Part shown: positions 11,405 to 20,395 of the stretch, piece after piece
How the letters are laid out: the number at the start of each line of letters is the position of its first letter
Position numbering within the stretch: the first letter of the stretch is position 1
Assembly (NCBI GenBank): GCA_022592435.1
Contig: JABYQS010000410.1
Location: forward strand, 1 to 24,416
DNA from: Cerioporus squamosus
Lineage: Eukaryota > Basidiomycota > Agaricomycetes > Polyporales > Polyporaceae
DNA length: 24,416 bases
Direction of reading: 5' to 3'
Translations under genes and position numbers: made by a program
The notes under the pieces: generated by a model
The model's input: the letters and a program-made list of their open reading frames with translations, nothing else
What the model was told of the DNA's origin: nothing
The model's database searches: none

Positions 11405-11646
11405 ATGTCTTTGCGCCTCCTCGACGAGGCTGTGTCCTGGATTCGCGCCCATATTGGAGATGCCTTGAGCGGCGTACGTCTTTTCTCATCTCTCATCTGT
11501 GCCACCGTGTCTCGTGTCTAACCGCTGATGTTTAGGATACCATGATCAGCTTCGTGCGCGCACAGCGTAACTCCGACGCTCGAGCCCCGGCTTACCTTGC
11601 TTATGCCCGTCACGTTCCGCTGCCAGCGAACACCACCCTCATCTAA
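11405..11646 (+). CDS. possible small spliced ORF or 5' exons of the next gene
   Basis: An ATG at 11405 opens 23 codons. A 62-nt intron (11474-11535, GTACGT donor, TTTAG acceptor, TCTAAC branch-like site) joins in phase 0 to 36 further codons ending at a TAA at 11644-11646, giving 59 residues. The same frame continues upstream of the ATG to the CTCTCCCAG acceptor, so these may be internal exons rather than a complete gene. The peptide begins MSLRLLDEAV and shows no recognised domain. It may belong to the 5' part of the following membrane-protein gene. Confidence 0.3.
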
Positions 11647-13019
11647 GGCCCTCCTAAGGCGGACTGCGCGTCGCCCTTCCTCCTCACATTCTTTCATATC
11701 GGTACTATGTTGTCTGTCCCTACTATGGACAGCAACCGTATGCTCTCTATGCATGTCCCCATATCCCCGTCTCTGGTTTGGCGAAGAAGAGACACAGCCT
11801 CTGGAACGGTTATTGGTACCGCTGGTATGTCACCCCTCACGAGTCGCAAGCTTGCCTAACGTCTCAGGTCACTCACTCGCCTTGTCAGTGATACCCACCC
11901 CAGGTCCATTGGAACGGAGACAGCAGCATGAGGGCGCCCTTGGCCATGCCCTCGCTACCGCATGCAGCGGAGGACAAGAAGGTGCATTTTGGACAGGGAC
12001 GTGCTGCTGGCTGGGCCGTTGTGTCACTTTCCCCGGACACAACAGGGGAGGAGCAACGAATCCTGTGCCGGGTCCTGGTTCATCCACGCCGCCCAATCAG
12101 CCACCGGCGACTCAGACTCCACCAGCCAGAACACCACCTCTGCCGTCCTCCAGCGGTGTGACAGAGCCTGCTTCTACGTCCACACCGGAATCAGCAACGA
12201 CCTCGTCATCGAGTACCACTCCTCCATCTGCATCTCCGAACTCGAACGGACGACTTCCTACGAGCACGAGGGCGATGACTTCGACTCTGTCGTCAGCTGG
12301 GACGGCTGTGCCGGACTATGTCGCGTCCGCCACAACCGTGGTTCGTACGCAGACGGAGGTTACACTCTCAATTTCGGTCGGCCGCGTATCATCCCTCACA
12401 ACCGCTGCGTCCCCATCCTTGTCTCCTCCTCCCAATGCTGGTGCTGTATCACACGGCATCCGCCCTGGTGTCATTGCAGCCATTGTTCCAGTCGTTGTAG
12501 TGGTACTGGTGCTCTGTGCGAGCGGCTTTTGGATCTGCAGGCGGAGGAGGGCGAGGAAGGCGGAGGCATCATCATGGCGTGAGTCACCCGCACGACGAAC
12601 AGCTTGACGACGATCTGACCTCTGACTATCACACCGCTTCGACAGGGGAAATCGACAGCACCTGGAGCGACCACTTCACCGAGATATCATCCGGGACGCG
12701 ATCGTGGTTCTGGGGATCCGAAGGTGGCGGAAGTGCGGCTGCACCGTCCGCTTCTCGGCCTTCCAATCCGAACGTACGCGCCCTCGTCGCCGCGTTCTTC
12801 TCGCATCGCCCTGCGACGTCGATGTCCCAGCATGAGCCTGAAGACCGGACGGCGGTATGCGAGAGCGAGAAACGCGCGCCAGACGTGCCTATGGACGTCA
12901 CCGCGGAGGGGAGCATCCTGCAGACGGCTCATGGGTCGGAGCCTTGCCATCCTGAGAGAGATTGCTACGTCCTCTCGTCTCCGACATCTCTCTTCTCGGG
13001 CAGTGCCCATGCAGTCTGA
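11597..13019 (+). CDS. Ser/Thr/Pro-rich single-pass membrane protein (tandem copy 2)
   Basis: The secure part is the frame running to 12578, a 67-nt intron (12579-12645, GTGAGT donor, phase 1) and a last exon at 12646-13019. The protein has a Pro/Ser/Thr-rich ectodomain, a hydrophobic helix with a run of five valines (coded at about 12460-12540), a CRRRRARK stop-transfer and a hydrophilic tail. Plan and intron position (just after the juxtamembrane arginines, phase 1) match the neighbour at 9327-10830, so I call them diverged tandem paralogues. The 5' end is uncertain. The frame is open from an ATG at 11597, but a good 45-nt intron (GTATGT donor near 11826, CTAACGTCTCAG end near 11870) lies inside it. 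A cysteine-containing segment (coded about 11960-12020) precedes the low-complexity part. The function is unknown. Confidence 0.6.
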
Positions 13020-14421
13020 CGACTTTGTTTCCTTGACGCCCGGACGCATCGACGAATCCAACTAAGTTATGGTTGTCACTCATTTGGTATCCTACATAGG
13101 CCTGGCATCCGAAACAATAATTCACGTAACGGAATCAGACATGATCATCGAAGTTCCGAAACCAAAGCCCGTCTCCGAATCGTTCGCGCTCGCAACGGAC
13201 ATGCTCGGCTGCCCGGGTCTCTGCAGTTGGATCCGGCTTTTTCCTGGTCACGAGAGTGAACCAGGTTTGAGGTTGACAAATGCTGCATCAGTTTGGGGTG
13301 GGAAAGTCCACGTGGTGAAGGCTTCTGTGTTTGAAGTCGCTGGGTTTAGGAATTGTTTCCCATATCTTGTCCCATATCTTGCGCTGAATATCTCATGTTG
13401 AAGGTGGCGGTCGACCCCGGTTCGCCGCATGTTGTGAACTCATGGGAGTCTCCAGGGGCGAATCAGCGGGCATGCAGGTGGCGGTTGTTATTATGACGAC
13501 TTGATGCTGCGTCGCGCAAAATTTTGGCGTTGAGATTGTAAAAGCATGCAACAACAACAGCCGGGGCTCGATCCCGGGGCTTGCCATTCCTTGTTGAATC
13601 AACACAGACGTTGTAGCTGTTACGCTAAGAGGTCTATATCAGGCGAGGGTCGTTTAAAGTGAGGATGGTGCCATTCTTGGCACAGCGGAGCGCGGAACAA
13701 GAGGCACGTCCTTCTTCCGTGGGATGCTGTTTGTCGAGTCTCGACTTCGGGGAAACCGATTGTGCTGATGCATCAGAAGCAGGGATGCTCGATTTTGGTT
13801 GGTCGCAGGTCGAAGGTCGCGAAACGCAGTGATCGAGCCTGTAAGGGCGACAGAAGGCGGGCAGGGGGAGGTGGAGAGGATCGCAGGCGAGGCGACCGCG
13901 CCGCGCCGGTCTGTTCTCTGCACTCCGTGGTTAGTCCGGTCTTCGTTGGATGCGCTGATGACTATGCGTGGGCGACGACCCCGCCAGGCAGCGTGAATCC
14001 GTGGCGGCATAAAACAGGCACGATGCCGCTGACTTGACCCTTGTATTTGCCGTACTCCATCGCGCCGAAGTGCGAACACGTCGAGGTCTACATGGTGCAT
14101 CAGCGTGTGACGCAGCACTTACGCAGAAGCCGCCTGCATAAGCTGCCTGAAGAGCGGTCGAGCGGCGAGTTACGACACCCCGAAAAGGATATGCTCGCGG
14201 AGACCTCGCGGAAGCACTACGGCACTCGTGTCACCGCCATGACAGGTGCCAAACGCCGCGGTAAGGATATCAAATTCCTCTCACCCGGATGCTGCGGACT
14301 TGTGCTCAGCCTCTTTGCCGCAAAGATCCGCGTTTGGATGAATGACATGCTGTAGGCCCGAGTATATCAGTGCCGAACCCAGGACGACTCCTCGTCGTGT
14401 ATCTCACCATCTGATACTGCA
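13020..14421. other. spacer with no convincing gene
   Basis: Only weak frames occur (for example 14041-14355 plus, which has no early ATG, and 13654-14118 minus). A 12-bp direct duplication (CCCATATCTTGT/C) lies near 13363-13386. A tRNA-like B-box sits on the minus strand near 13570 but no tRNA can be folded. A lone GATGCATC palindrome occurs at 13767-13774. Confidence 0.4.
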
Positions 14422-15120
14422 ATGACGCCCTCTGAGTCCACCCCTCGCGAGCAGCCGGCGAATGAAAAGATGAACACAGACAGTAAGCCCGACTGTTTGG
14501 TACTCCAATGCGTCTGCGCGAGCTGACCCTTTGACCCCCGCCAGCGGACGATGGGAAAGTAGCGCAGAGAGCGGAGGAGATTCGCATCAAGGTCGAGGAT
14601 GAGGAGGAAACCGTCTGGAATCGGGGCGCGCGGGGGGAGTACCAGACTCCTGTGCCACCCCGGCCCTTGTCGAATGCACAGCTCATGATGTTGGGTATGC
14701 CGCTCAGGCCGCCGCTGCGACGCCCGCCCCCGCCCTCGCCCTCGCCCCCGCCAAAGGCCGTCAAGGAGCCCGCGCAGCCTAGAAGGCCTCCGAAGCCCAC
14801 CCCGCGTATGTCATGTGGGCCGAGCCGGAGGGGGCGGCCTGCGAAGGTGAATGCGGGCATGTCCACCCTGCAGAAACCATGCAAGCTCCCAACAATGACC
14901 ACCGGGGGCGCCGCCGCTAGAAGAGAATTAGCCAAGAACGCAGGATCGAAACGTATGTGCTGCTCCGTCATGGATAACCGCTTGCAACTGACGGACAATC
15001 GCAGGTGCTCGCTTGAGTGAACCGGAGTGGCCTGCGGCGGGCCCTTCAATGTCCGCACAGGCAGACAGCGAAGAAGAAGCTGGCGAGGACGAAGAGCCAA
15101 TCGCCGGACCGTCGCGCTAG
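14422..15120 (+). CDS. small proline-rich AT-hook protein
   Basis: Three exons (14422-14482, 14545-14952, 15005-15120) are joined by introns of 62 nt (GTAAGC donor) and 52 nt (GTATGT donor), both phase 1, and encode 194 residues. Residues about 60-108 are very proline- and arginine-rich. Residues 114-121 read SRRGRPAK, a match to the AT-hook core GRP flanked by basic residues, which binds the minor groove of AT-rich DNA. The C-terminus is acidic and ends IAGPSR. It is presumably a nuclear, disordered DNA-binding accessory protein; the partner is unknown. A similar acidic tail containing AGPSR occurs in the gene at 20396-21478, so the two may be related cargo-type genes. A competing frame in exon 3 continues into 15121-15343, so the 3' end is less sure than the rest. 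Confidence 0.6.
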
Positions 15121-15343
15121 CCTAGCCGAGAGGGGTAACTGTATCAAATACGAGCCGGAGAACCATGGTGAGGTTGGGTAATCGGCGTATGTGACATGCG
15201 CTAACCATTAATCAGGATTGAAGACGCAGATGGAGCGCCGGCGTGATCATGCAGTCGAAAACACTGCTCCTGGGTCGACGTTCGAATACACAGCTGAGGG
15301 GTCCACCCACGAGAATTTAGGTCTAATTGGCTGTTCGCGTTGA
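15121..15343 (+). other. coding-looking exon pair after the AT-hook gene
   Basis: A clean 48-nt intron (15168-15215, GTGAGG donor, GCTAACC branch, AATCAG acceptor) joins two stretches in phase 1 that read as an open frame to a TGA at 15341-15343. The frame is +1 relative to that of the AT-hook gene's last exon and remains open back through that exon. Either the AT-hook gene continues here through an unseen frame shift, or this is an intron in its 3' untranslated region. Confidence 0.35.
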
Positions 15344-15606
15344 GACTCGTCTACCTCGCACTCGCGCGTATTACCCCGTGAGCTTTGTTACTTCGCATAC
15401 ATAGATTCGTTAGTGATGCACCCCCGCAGTGTGCCTCAGTAACTGTATCGCCACCGATGTGATCTCAAACGCAAAGCAGCATTGTGCATACTCGCCACTG
15501 TGGCACGATCTTGCTGAGAGGAGGCATCGGGCCAGTCGGGCAGGTACCCCGCGAGCGAGTGTAGATCGCGCACACGCTTGGACTTGGTATGTGAAAAGGA
15601 GGGATG

Positions 15607-15640
15607 CCATTTACCTACTGCCATCTACCTACTGCCATCT
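15607..15640 (+). repeat. 14-bp tandem repeat
   Basis: Two copies of a unit reading CCATYTACCTACTG stand side by side, followed by the first bases of a third. They lie in the spacer upstream of the palindrome at 15668. Confidence 0.75.
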
Positions 15641-15667
15641 TGCGCTACTCATCATGACGCGACGCGA

Positions 15668-15694
15668 CCGATCGATCGCGACGCGATCGATCGG
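15668..15694. repeat. 27-nt perfect inverted repeat built on CGATCGATCG
   Basis: Positions 15668-15680 are the exact reverse complement of 15682-15694, with one base between. The arms are made of CGATCGATCG and are flanked by GCGACGCGA words. It could be a protein-binding palindrome or a replication scar; I see no neighbour that explains it. Confidence 0.8.
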
Positions 15695-15814
15695 GGACGA
15701 CAAGAATGCACGCCCCGCAACATACGGACGCGGGGCGGAAAAACAATGTTACGTCCGAGGTTCTTCCTGCGTACTGGTCAGTTATCGCTGCGCCACGGCG
15801 AACAAAGCGCGTAC

Positions 15815-16726
15815 TCACACACATACACAGGCATCGCCATGCTCGTCCGGGCCGCCTGCGATGAAGACGCCCTGCCAGTTTGGAGTAGCCTCCACGAAGT
15901 CGCCGACCTCCTGAATGTATTCGGCGACTTCTTCGCCAGTCCTTGGTAAAGGGATCTTTATGGAGCGCTGCATGGCAACAACGGACACTGACCACGAATG
16001 CTCCTCATCGTCGTCCTCTTCCTCTTGTTCCTCGCCCGATGCCTGAGTGTGCTCCGTCGCGCGCGCCACCGCGGCGCTTTGGTTGCGGTCTTGGGCGAGG
16101 CTGTTGTACTCTTGCTGTTGCTCGACCGGCAAGGCATCCCATGCTATCTTGCAAGCTTTGCGCCATGCCCCCATATCAGGACGCATGCCGCCTTTGGAGC
16201 TTTCGACAACAGGCACGGCAGGACGAGCGGACGACGACTGAAACATGTCCAGACCACTCACCGCTCTCGGTTTGCGACACTGCTTCTTGCGGGGCTGGCG
16301 AAACGTCCGGGTCCGCCCGGGCGTGTCCTTGCGATCTGCCTGGCGAGTCTTGTGCAACCAACCTTCCAGCCACTTGTAAAGGATCTAAGGGCGGTGTCAA
16401 TACTCGTCCGCGTCTGCAACAAATGAGAAGACACGTACGTCGGACATGCGACTCATCGTTGCTTCGAAAGCCGCCTCGGTCTCCGGGTGTATGCGCCTCA
16501 GGTGCGGCTTGGGAGCGTTGTTCGCATTGCGATGGCGAGTCCTCCATTCCTTGTCGCTCTCGCCAGGTCCGGGGGCGGTGAGTCGCTCTCGAAATCACTC
16601 GGTGAGTATCGCGGCGACTTGCTTGACAGGATTCTGACTCCGCGGCACAGCGAACTTGGCCTGGATGTCGGGCGTGTGAGCGATGAGCACCCTCAGTTCG
16701 ACCGATGCATCCGCTAGGATGGTCAT
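15815..16726 (-). pseudogene. HMG-like-segment protein, interrupted by an in-frame stop, perhaps 5'-truncated
   Basis: Two exons (16726-16439 and 16384-15815) join in phase 0 through a 54-nt GTACGT...TTAG intron. The protein has an N-terminal helical part, then a conserved-looking block around MSRMSDILYKWLEGWL, a basic region, and a segment around W-R-K-A-C-K-I-A-W-D-A-L whose Trp/Leu/Tyr pattern resembles an HMG-box helix. An acidic run (EEQEEEDDDEE) and a C-terminal GVFIAGGPDEHGD block follow. An in-frame TGA at 16597-16595 splits exon 1, with the same frame open on both sides and no usable intron around it. The only ATG lies inside the left inverted repeat of the neighbouring 5.2-kb block, suggesting that its original start is elsewhere (see 21905-21976). 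I do not know its function; DNA binding is a guess from the HMG-like and basic parts. Confidence 0.55.
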
Positions 16727-16778
16727 CCTGTAGCGGATGCATCCGGGTTCAACGGATGCATCGGTCGGGAGCGCCGTG
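16693..16778 (+). repeat. left terminal inverted repeat with three GATGCATC palindromes
   Basis: TCAGT at 16693 is followed 11 bp later by GATGCATC at 16704, then again at 16736 and 16755 (spacings 32 and 19). The reverse complement of 21822-21904 matches with the same spacings and about two thirds identity over 86 positions by hand count. The palindromes and the outer TCAGTNCGAC word are the conserved parts, as expected for protein-binding sites in transposon ends. Confidence 0.75.
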
Positions 16779-16872
16779 GTAGACGCCAACAGATGCCTGC
16801 CAGCATACCACACAGCGAGTGGTACGCTCACAATGGCGTGCCAGAGAGGCGACAGAGTGCGCACAGTGGTGC

Positions 16873-17307
16873 AGACGATGCAGCGTGATCGTCGTCTCCA
16901 CCCTTCACCGCACTCTCTCGCCTCTCCGGCGCGCGTCGGGCTTCGCGAGAGTAGAGAGAGGCGTTCGAGGGCGGTCGCGCTCACCTCACCGAGGACGCGA
17001 GGGAGCTGGAGGGAGGTGGAGACGACGGTGCGCGTCGTCTCCGCTTGTTCTCCGCTTTCTTGCGGTCCTCCTATGTCGGCAGGAGCTTGAGGACGGCGTC
17101 GAGGGTGGTTGGAGGCGAGCGTGAGCTGAGCGAGGGCGGAGGAAGGCGGAGGAGGCGGGCACGCTCGCGCTGAGGGTCGTCGAGGACGCGCGCAAGCTCG
17201 AGGACGTGGAGACGACGGTGCGCGTCGTCTCCACCTTGTTCCAGGGTCTCGTCTCTTCTGTTCGCCGCACTCTCTCGCATCTCCGGCGCGTGTCGGGCTT
17301 CGCGAAG
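16873..17307. repeat. duplicated hairpin-forming segment
   Basis: An identical 25-nt inverted repeat (10-bp arms GGAGACGACG, 5-nt loop) occurs at 17018-17042 and 17208-17232. A degenerate version lies at about 16873-16898. Around them further words are duplicated: about 40 bp near 16908-16948 recur at 17264-17305 with few changes, and GAGGACGCG...AGCT precedes both perfect hairpins. The region lies between the left inverted repeat and the dioxygenase exons, so it may be its promoter or 5' exons. Confidence 0.7.
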
Positions 17308-17313
17308 GTGCAG

Positions 17314-18841
17314 ACATCCGGTCGAGCGCGGAATGTCCAGAGGTTGAAGAAGCCGTCGCGGATGCGCCTGGAGTTGGCTTTGAAACGTCGTGCGACGAGG
17401 ACGGTATCCTCGGCGGGGAAGCCGGCGAGCAGCCCCTTCAGAACTCTCCTTCTCCGCCGTCTACCCTGGCTCCTGCTACCTCTCTCCCTCATGACCCAGT
17501 CGCCTCCACCGACAATCTCGAAGCACCCCGTCGTGTGTCTGCGCAAAACAAGAGGTCGCACGCAAAGCGTGCGAAGCAGCGTGCAGCTGTCGAGGAGGAG
17601 AAGAGGGCGCGAGGAGATTGGACGAGCACCTCGAAGCCCCCAAAGCAACACGTCCTCGATAAAGCTCGAGACGTGAAGGCTGTTGAGACGTCCTTCTCCC
17701 CTGCGCAGGAGAGAGCGATACCAGCGGGCGCAGGCTTCACCGCAAAGGCTGAGGGTAAGACTCCAGACGACAAGGTGCCTCGTCGACTGGACGACTTCGA
17801 CTGGAGTGTGTGGAGGCACATCCCCTGGGACGGTAGGTAAGCATGTCTTATCCCCTCTCAGAAACGTACGCTGAGGAACACAGCGAGACCTGCGTGATCG
17901 TCAACTCCGAGGGCGAGGTTCTGGCTGTGCTTCCCAAGACTCCCAAGGGTTCTACCTGGGAGCAGGCCATCAAGGAAGCTACGATACACATGACGAAATC
18001 CAGAGCGGAGTGCGGCAAGGATCCCAACCTTGAGCACCGACGCGGTGCATACTCGACTGCTACCGGCGGGTGGTCTTACGGAGGAGGACAGCCTGTACGT
18101 TGCAGCATCCTTATGCACATCGCCAGCTGACGTGGATTGTCAGGAGCCCATGAACCTGGTCGAGAAGACAGTGAAGGCTCAGCAAACGCTGCGTGCATTG
18201 CTCAACAATTCCGCGGTGCGGGAGATAGCGGGCTTTGGAGATAGTGAGTGATGCATTATATTGCTCGACGTTCAGCTGACGCACTCGTTCAGACTGCCTG
18301 AAGACGTACGCTCCCGATCTGCATGCGTACTACGAGACAACACAGACCAAGATCGCGGAGCAGTTCCCCAATCTCGCGCCCGTGTTCCCCAACAGCGTGT
18401 TCGCCGGCGTGCACCTTCAACCTCGGACCCAGAACGGTGACGTTCGGCCATCGCGACCACCACAACCTCCCTTTCGGTTGGTGTTGCGTGACGGCCCTCG
18501 GAGACTTCGATCACGAGCGAGGGGGTCATCTTATCCTGTGGGATCTGAAGCTGGTCATTCAGATCCCCGCTGGCGCATCGTACCTCATCCCATCGGCCAT
18601 ACTCAAGCACTCGAACGTCGACATTGGGAAGCAGGAGACCAGGATGTCTATAACACAGTACTCTGCTGGCGGCTTGTTCCGCTGGGTTGCTTGCGGCATG
18701 CGCTCACAGGCAGCGTACACACGGGAGGGAAACGTCATGCCCTCAGCTGAGGATAGGTGGGACGAAGGCATCGCCCTTCTGCGTAGATGGTCTGGGAACC
18801 TGGAGAAACCTGTGTGGTCACGCGGGCAGCAGCGGAACTGA
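17314..18841 (+). CDS. TET/JBP-like 2-oxoglutarate/Fe(II) dioxygenase, frame-shifted
   Basis: The predicted enzyme belongs to the double-stranded beta-helix 2OG/Fe(II) family that oxidises 5-methylcytosine or thymine in DNA. Exons end at 18094, 18243 and 18841, with introns 18095-18143 and 18244-18292 (49 nt each). An earlier junction ends at 17861, where either a 56-nt intron (17806-17861) or an improbably short 29-nt one (17833-17861) restores the frame. The catalytic core shows TFNLGPRTVTFGHRD with HxD at 18449-18457, GGHLILWDLKL, LIPSAILKHSN with the distal His at 18608-18610, and RMSITQY with the co-substrate Arg at 18641-18643. The N-terminal part is disordered, then basic (KRSHAKRAKQR). 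One surplus base at about 18406 shifts the frame just before the core, so the gene as read is inactive. The 5' end is unresolved; the frame is open back to 17129 without an ATG. TET/JBP rather than another 2OG branch is my judgement from remembered family motifs. Confidence 0.7.
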
Positions 18842-19093
18842 AGTTTGTCTTTTGTCTGTTCACTCTTGCGGGGATGTGACTGACGATGAAGGCAGGAATT
18901 GGTCTGGCGCGCTACTTTGCTGGGCAGCAAATCTCTGAGCTTCAACAGTGGGCTAGCAGAATGGATGATTGGATTGCGTCGCTGGCCCTATACTTCGTGC
19001 ACTATGTAAACAGCATGCCCCCTTGGTATTCGTACATACATGTCCAGGATGGTTGCAGTACAGTACGATACAGAACGTCGCTCGTGGACGTAC

Positions 19094-19805
19094 TCAGGCG
19101 CAATCTGCCATAATCACGTCCCCCGCCCCCCCATCATGTTCATGGTCCTCCTCCGAGCTCGACGCGCCTTCCTTGGCCGCCTCCGCCTGGTCTCCCCGCT
19201 CCGACGAGCTGTCCGAGCCGAACTCGAGACTGTCGTAGAAGAATTCTTCGAGCTCCTCGTCGTCATCGACGACAGTCCTGGACGATGGGTTGCGAGAGCA
19301 GACTGAGCGGTTGCGATGTGCGGTCGCCCCATACCGCACCAGCAGGAACGATAATGATCTGGTCGCCCTTGTCGGCGTCGAGCTCGTCGACTGCCTCGTA
19401 AGGGAGACAGGAGGGGGGGTTGACATATCCACAGCCGATCATATCTGCGTGGGGATGAGCAGTAGTTGGCGTGGCTGGTAGATAGCACGCACACTCTTCC
19501 CAGCTGCAGCGGCCCCAGCCTTGCACCCAACAATCGAAGCATCGATACGACGACAAGTTGTGGATGATGCACATCCTCTTGGCTCGGACGCAAGCGTTGC
19601 ATGGGGTGGCACGGGCGCGACATATGTCCCTGAAGAACTGCACGTACTGGGACTTCGTAGGGAACTTGTCGACGCGCAGGAGAGCGGGGAAGATGACAAT
19701 AGGTATGAGTTGGTAGCGAGCTTCCGCGACCTCGCCGTACCATGAGGGGTGGTACATATCCCACTGCACGAGCAGGCGGCGAGCGAGTTTGACCTCCGGA
19801 GCCAT
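19094..19805 (-). CDS. Zn2Cys6-spaced cysteine-cluster protein A with acidic tail
   Basis: Exon 1 (19805-19493) ends in phase 1 at a GTGCGT donor, and a 48-nt intron leads to exon 2 at 19444. The chosen ATG at 19805 has a good context, and the protein aligns from its first residue with the divergently transcribed neighbour at 20396. Six cysteines (residues 69, 72, 79, 89, 92, 100) follow C-x2-C-x6-C-x9-C-x2-C-x7-C. This fits the fungal Zn(II)2Cys6 cluster spacing, and the first loop CVRAKRMC resembles the basic loop of such domains. Exon 2 begins around IGCGYVNPPSCLPYEAV. The last part (from about 19300) is acidic (DDDEELEEFFYDSLE) and ends at the TGA at 19094. The junction between exon 2 and this tail is not resolved: a 37-nt intron or a lesion would be needed. 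It may be a DNA-binding protein; the role is not known. Confidence 0.65.
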
Positions 19806-20395
19806 CGCGATGTTGAGGGAGTGGCAGACCGCCGTCACTACGTTCATGCAGGCTTTATCTGCGTATCATACTGGGTCCGGGCCCGGTGCTATTAGTTCAT
19901 GAGAGAGCCCAGTGCTATTGGACGATGGGACGATCGGAACGTGGGCAGATGAGCACACCGTCGACGCGGTCACATGTGCACATCATAGTCATTGGAAGTA
20001 CGCGTGCACCTGACCGTGTCGCGCACGCGCGCACCTGACCGCGCCGCGAACGCGCTATGGAGAGCGCGTCGAGAATCGCTGTCCTTCAACATGGAGTATG
20101 ATGGGGCTGGACCGGTGTACGAACAGGCACCCCGTATGTGAAGGGTTTGAACTGCCGCTGCAGCAGCGTCCGCACGAAGCATGCTCTGGTACCCCGACGC
20201 ATCACTCTGCATACAGTAGCTATTGGGACGCCGCTGCAGCAGACTCCCGCCCTGACGGCGATTTCGTGACATTACCGCAGCATGGCTGTAGAATAGTCAA
20301 ATACTGCTCATCCACCTTTGCATCCTAGACTAGCTTCGTATTCCCCCACGCCGTTCGCCCACCGACATCTCTGCTTCTTACATCTGTTCCGAAAC
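19806..20395. promoter_or_regulatory. 590-bp divergent promoter between the two Cys-cluster genes
   Basis: Both paralogous genes are transcribed outwards from this spacer, so it must hold both promoters. It contains a 10-bp palindrome CCGGGCCCGG near 19877, a 25-bp tandem repeat at 20001-20050, and two CGCTGCAGCAG words near 20157 and 20232. No convincing TATA box is seen. Confidence 0.5.
20001..20050 (+). repeat. 25-bp tandem repeat in the divergent promoter
   Basis: Two adjacent 25-bp units share CGCGNGCACCTGACCG and a CGCG-rich end, with few differences. Each unit contains CACCTG, an E-box-like word. It may be a duplicated binding site. Confidence 0.7.

Larger units (their letters stand above)
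15344..15814. other. spacer with small repeats
   Basis: No gene is supported on the plus strand. On the minus strand this could hold a last exon of the 15815-16726 gene: GTATGT followed by TACGCAG near 15767 would give an intron. The peptide beyond has no recognisable signature. The spacer carries a 14-bp tandem repeat and a perfect palindrome, listed separately. Confidence 0.35.

Noticed and set aside
13545..13640. tRNA-like B-box (GATCGAGCC) on the minus strand with a stable stem and a nearby TTTT
   Set aside because: The T-arm folds well, but no matching acceptor 5' strand or D-arm can be found within a tRNA length, and the A-box is poor.
13767..13774. Single GATGCATC outside the block, as a third element end
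   Set aside because: It has no neighbouring copies at 19 or 32 bp and no TCAGT word at 11 bp.
14806..14873. GTATGT...CTGCAG as a further intron in the AT-hook gene
   Set aside because: Splicing it shifts the frame into an early stop; reading through keeps the frame open and retains the AT-hook.
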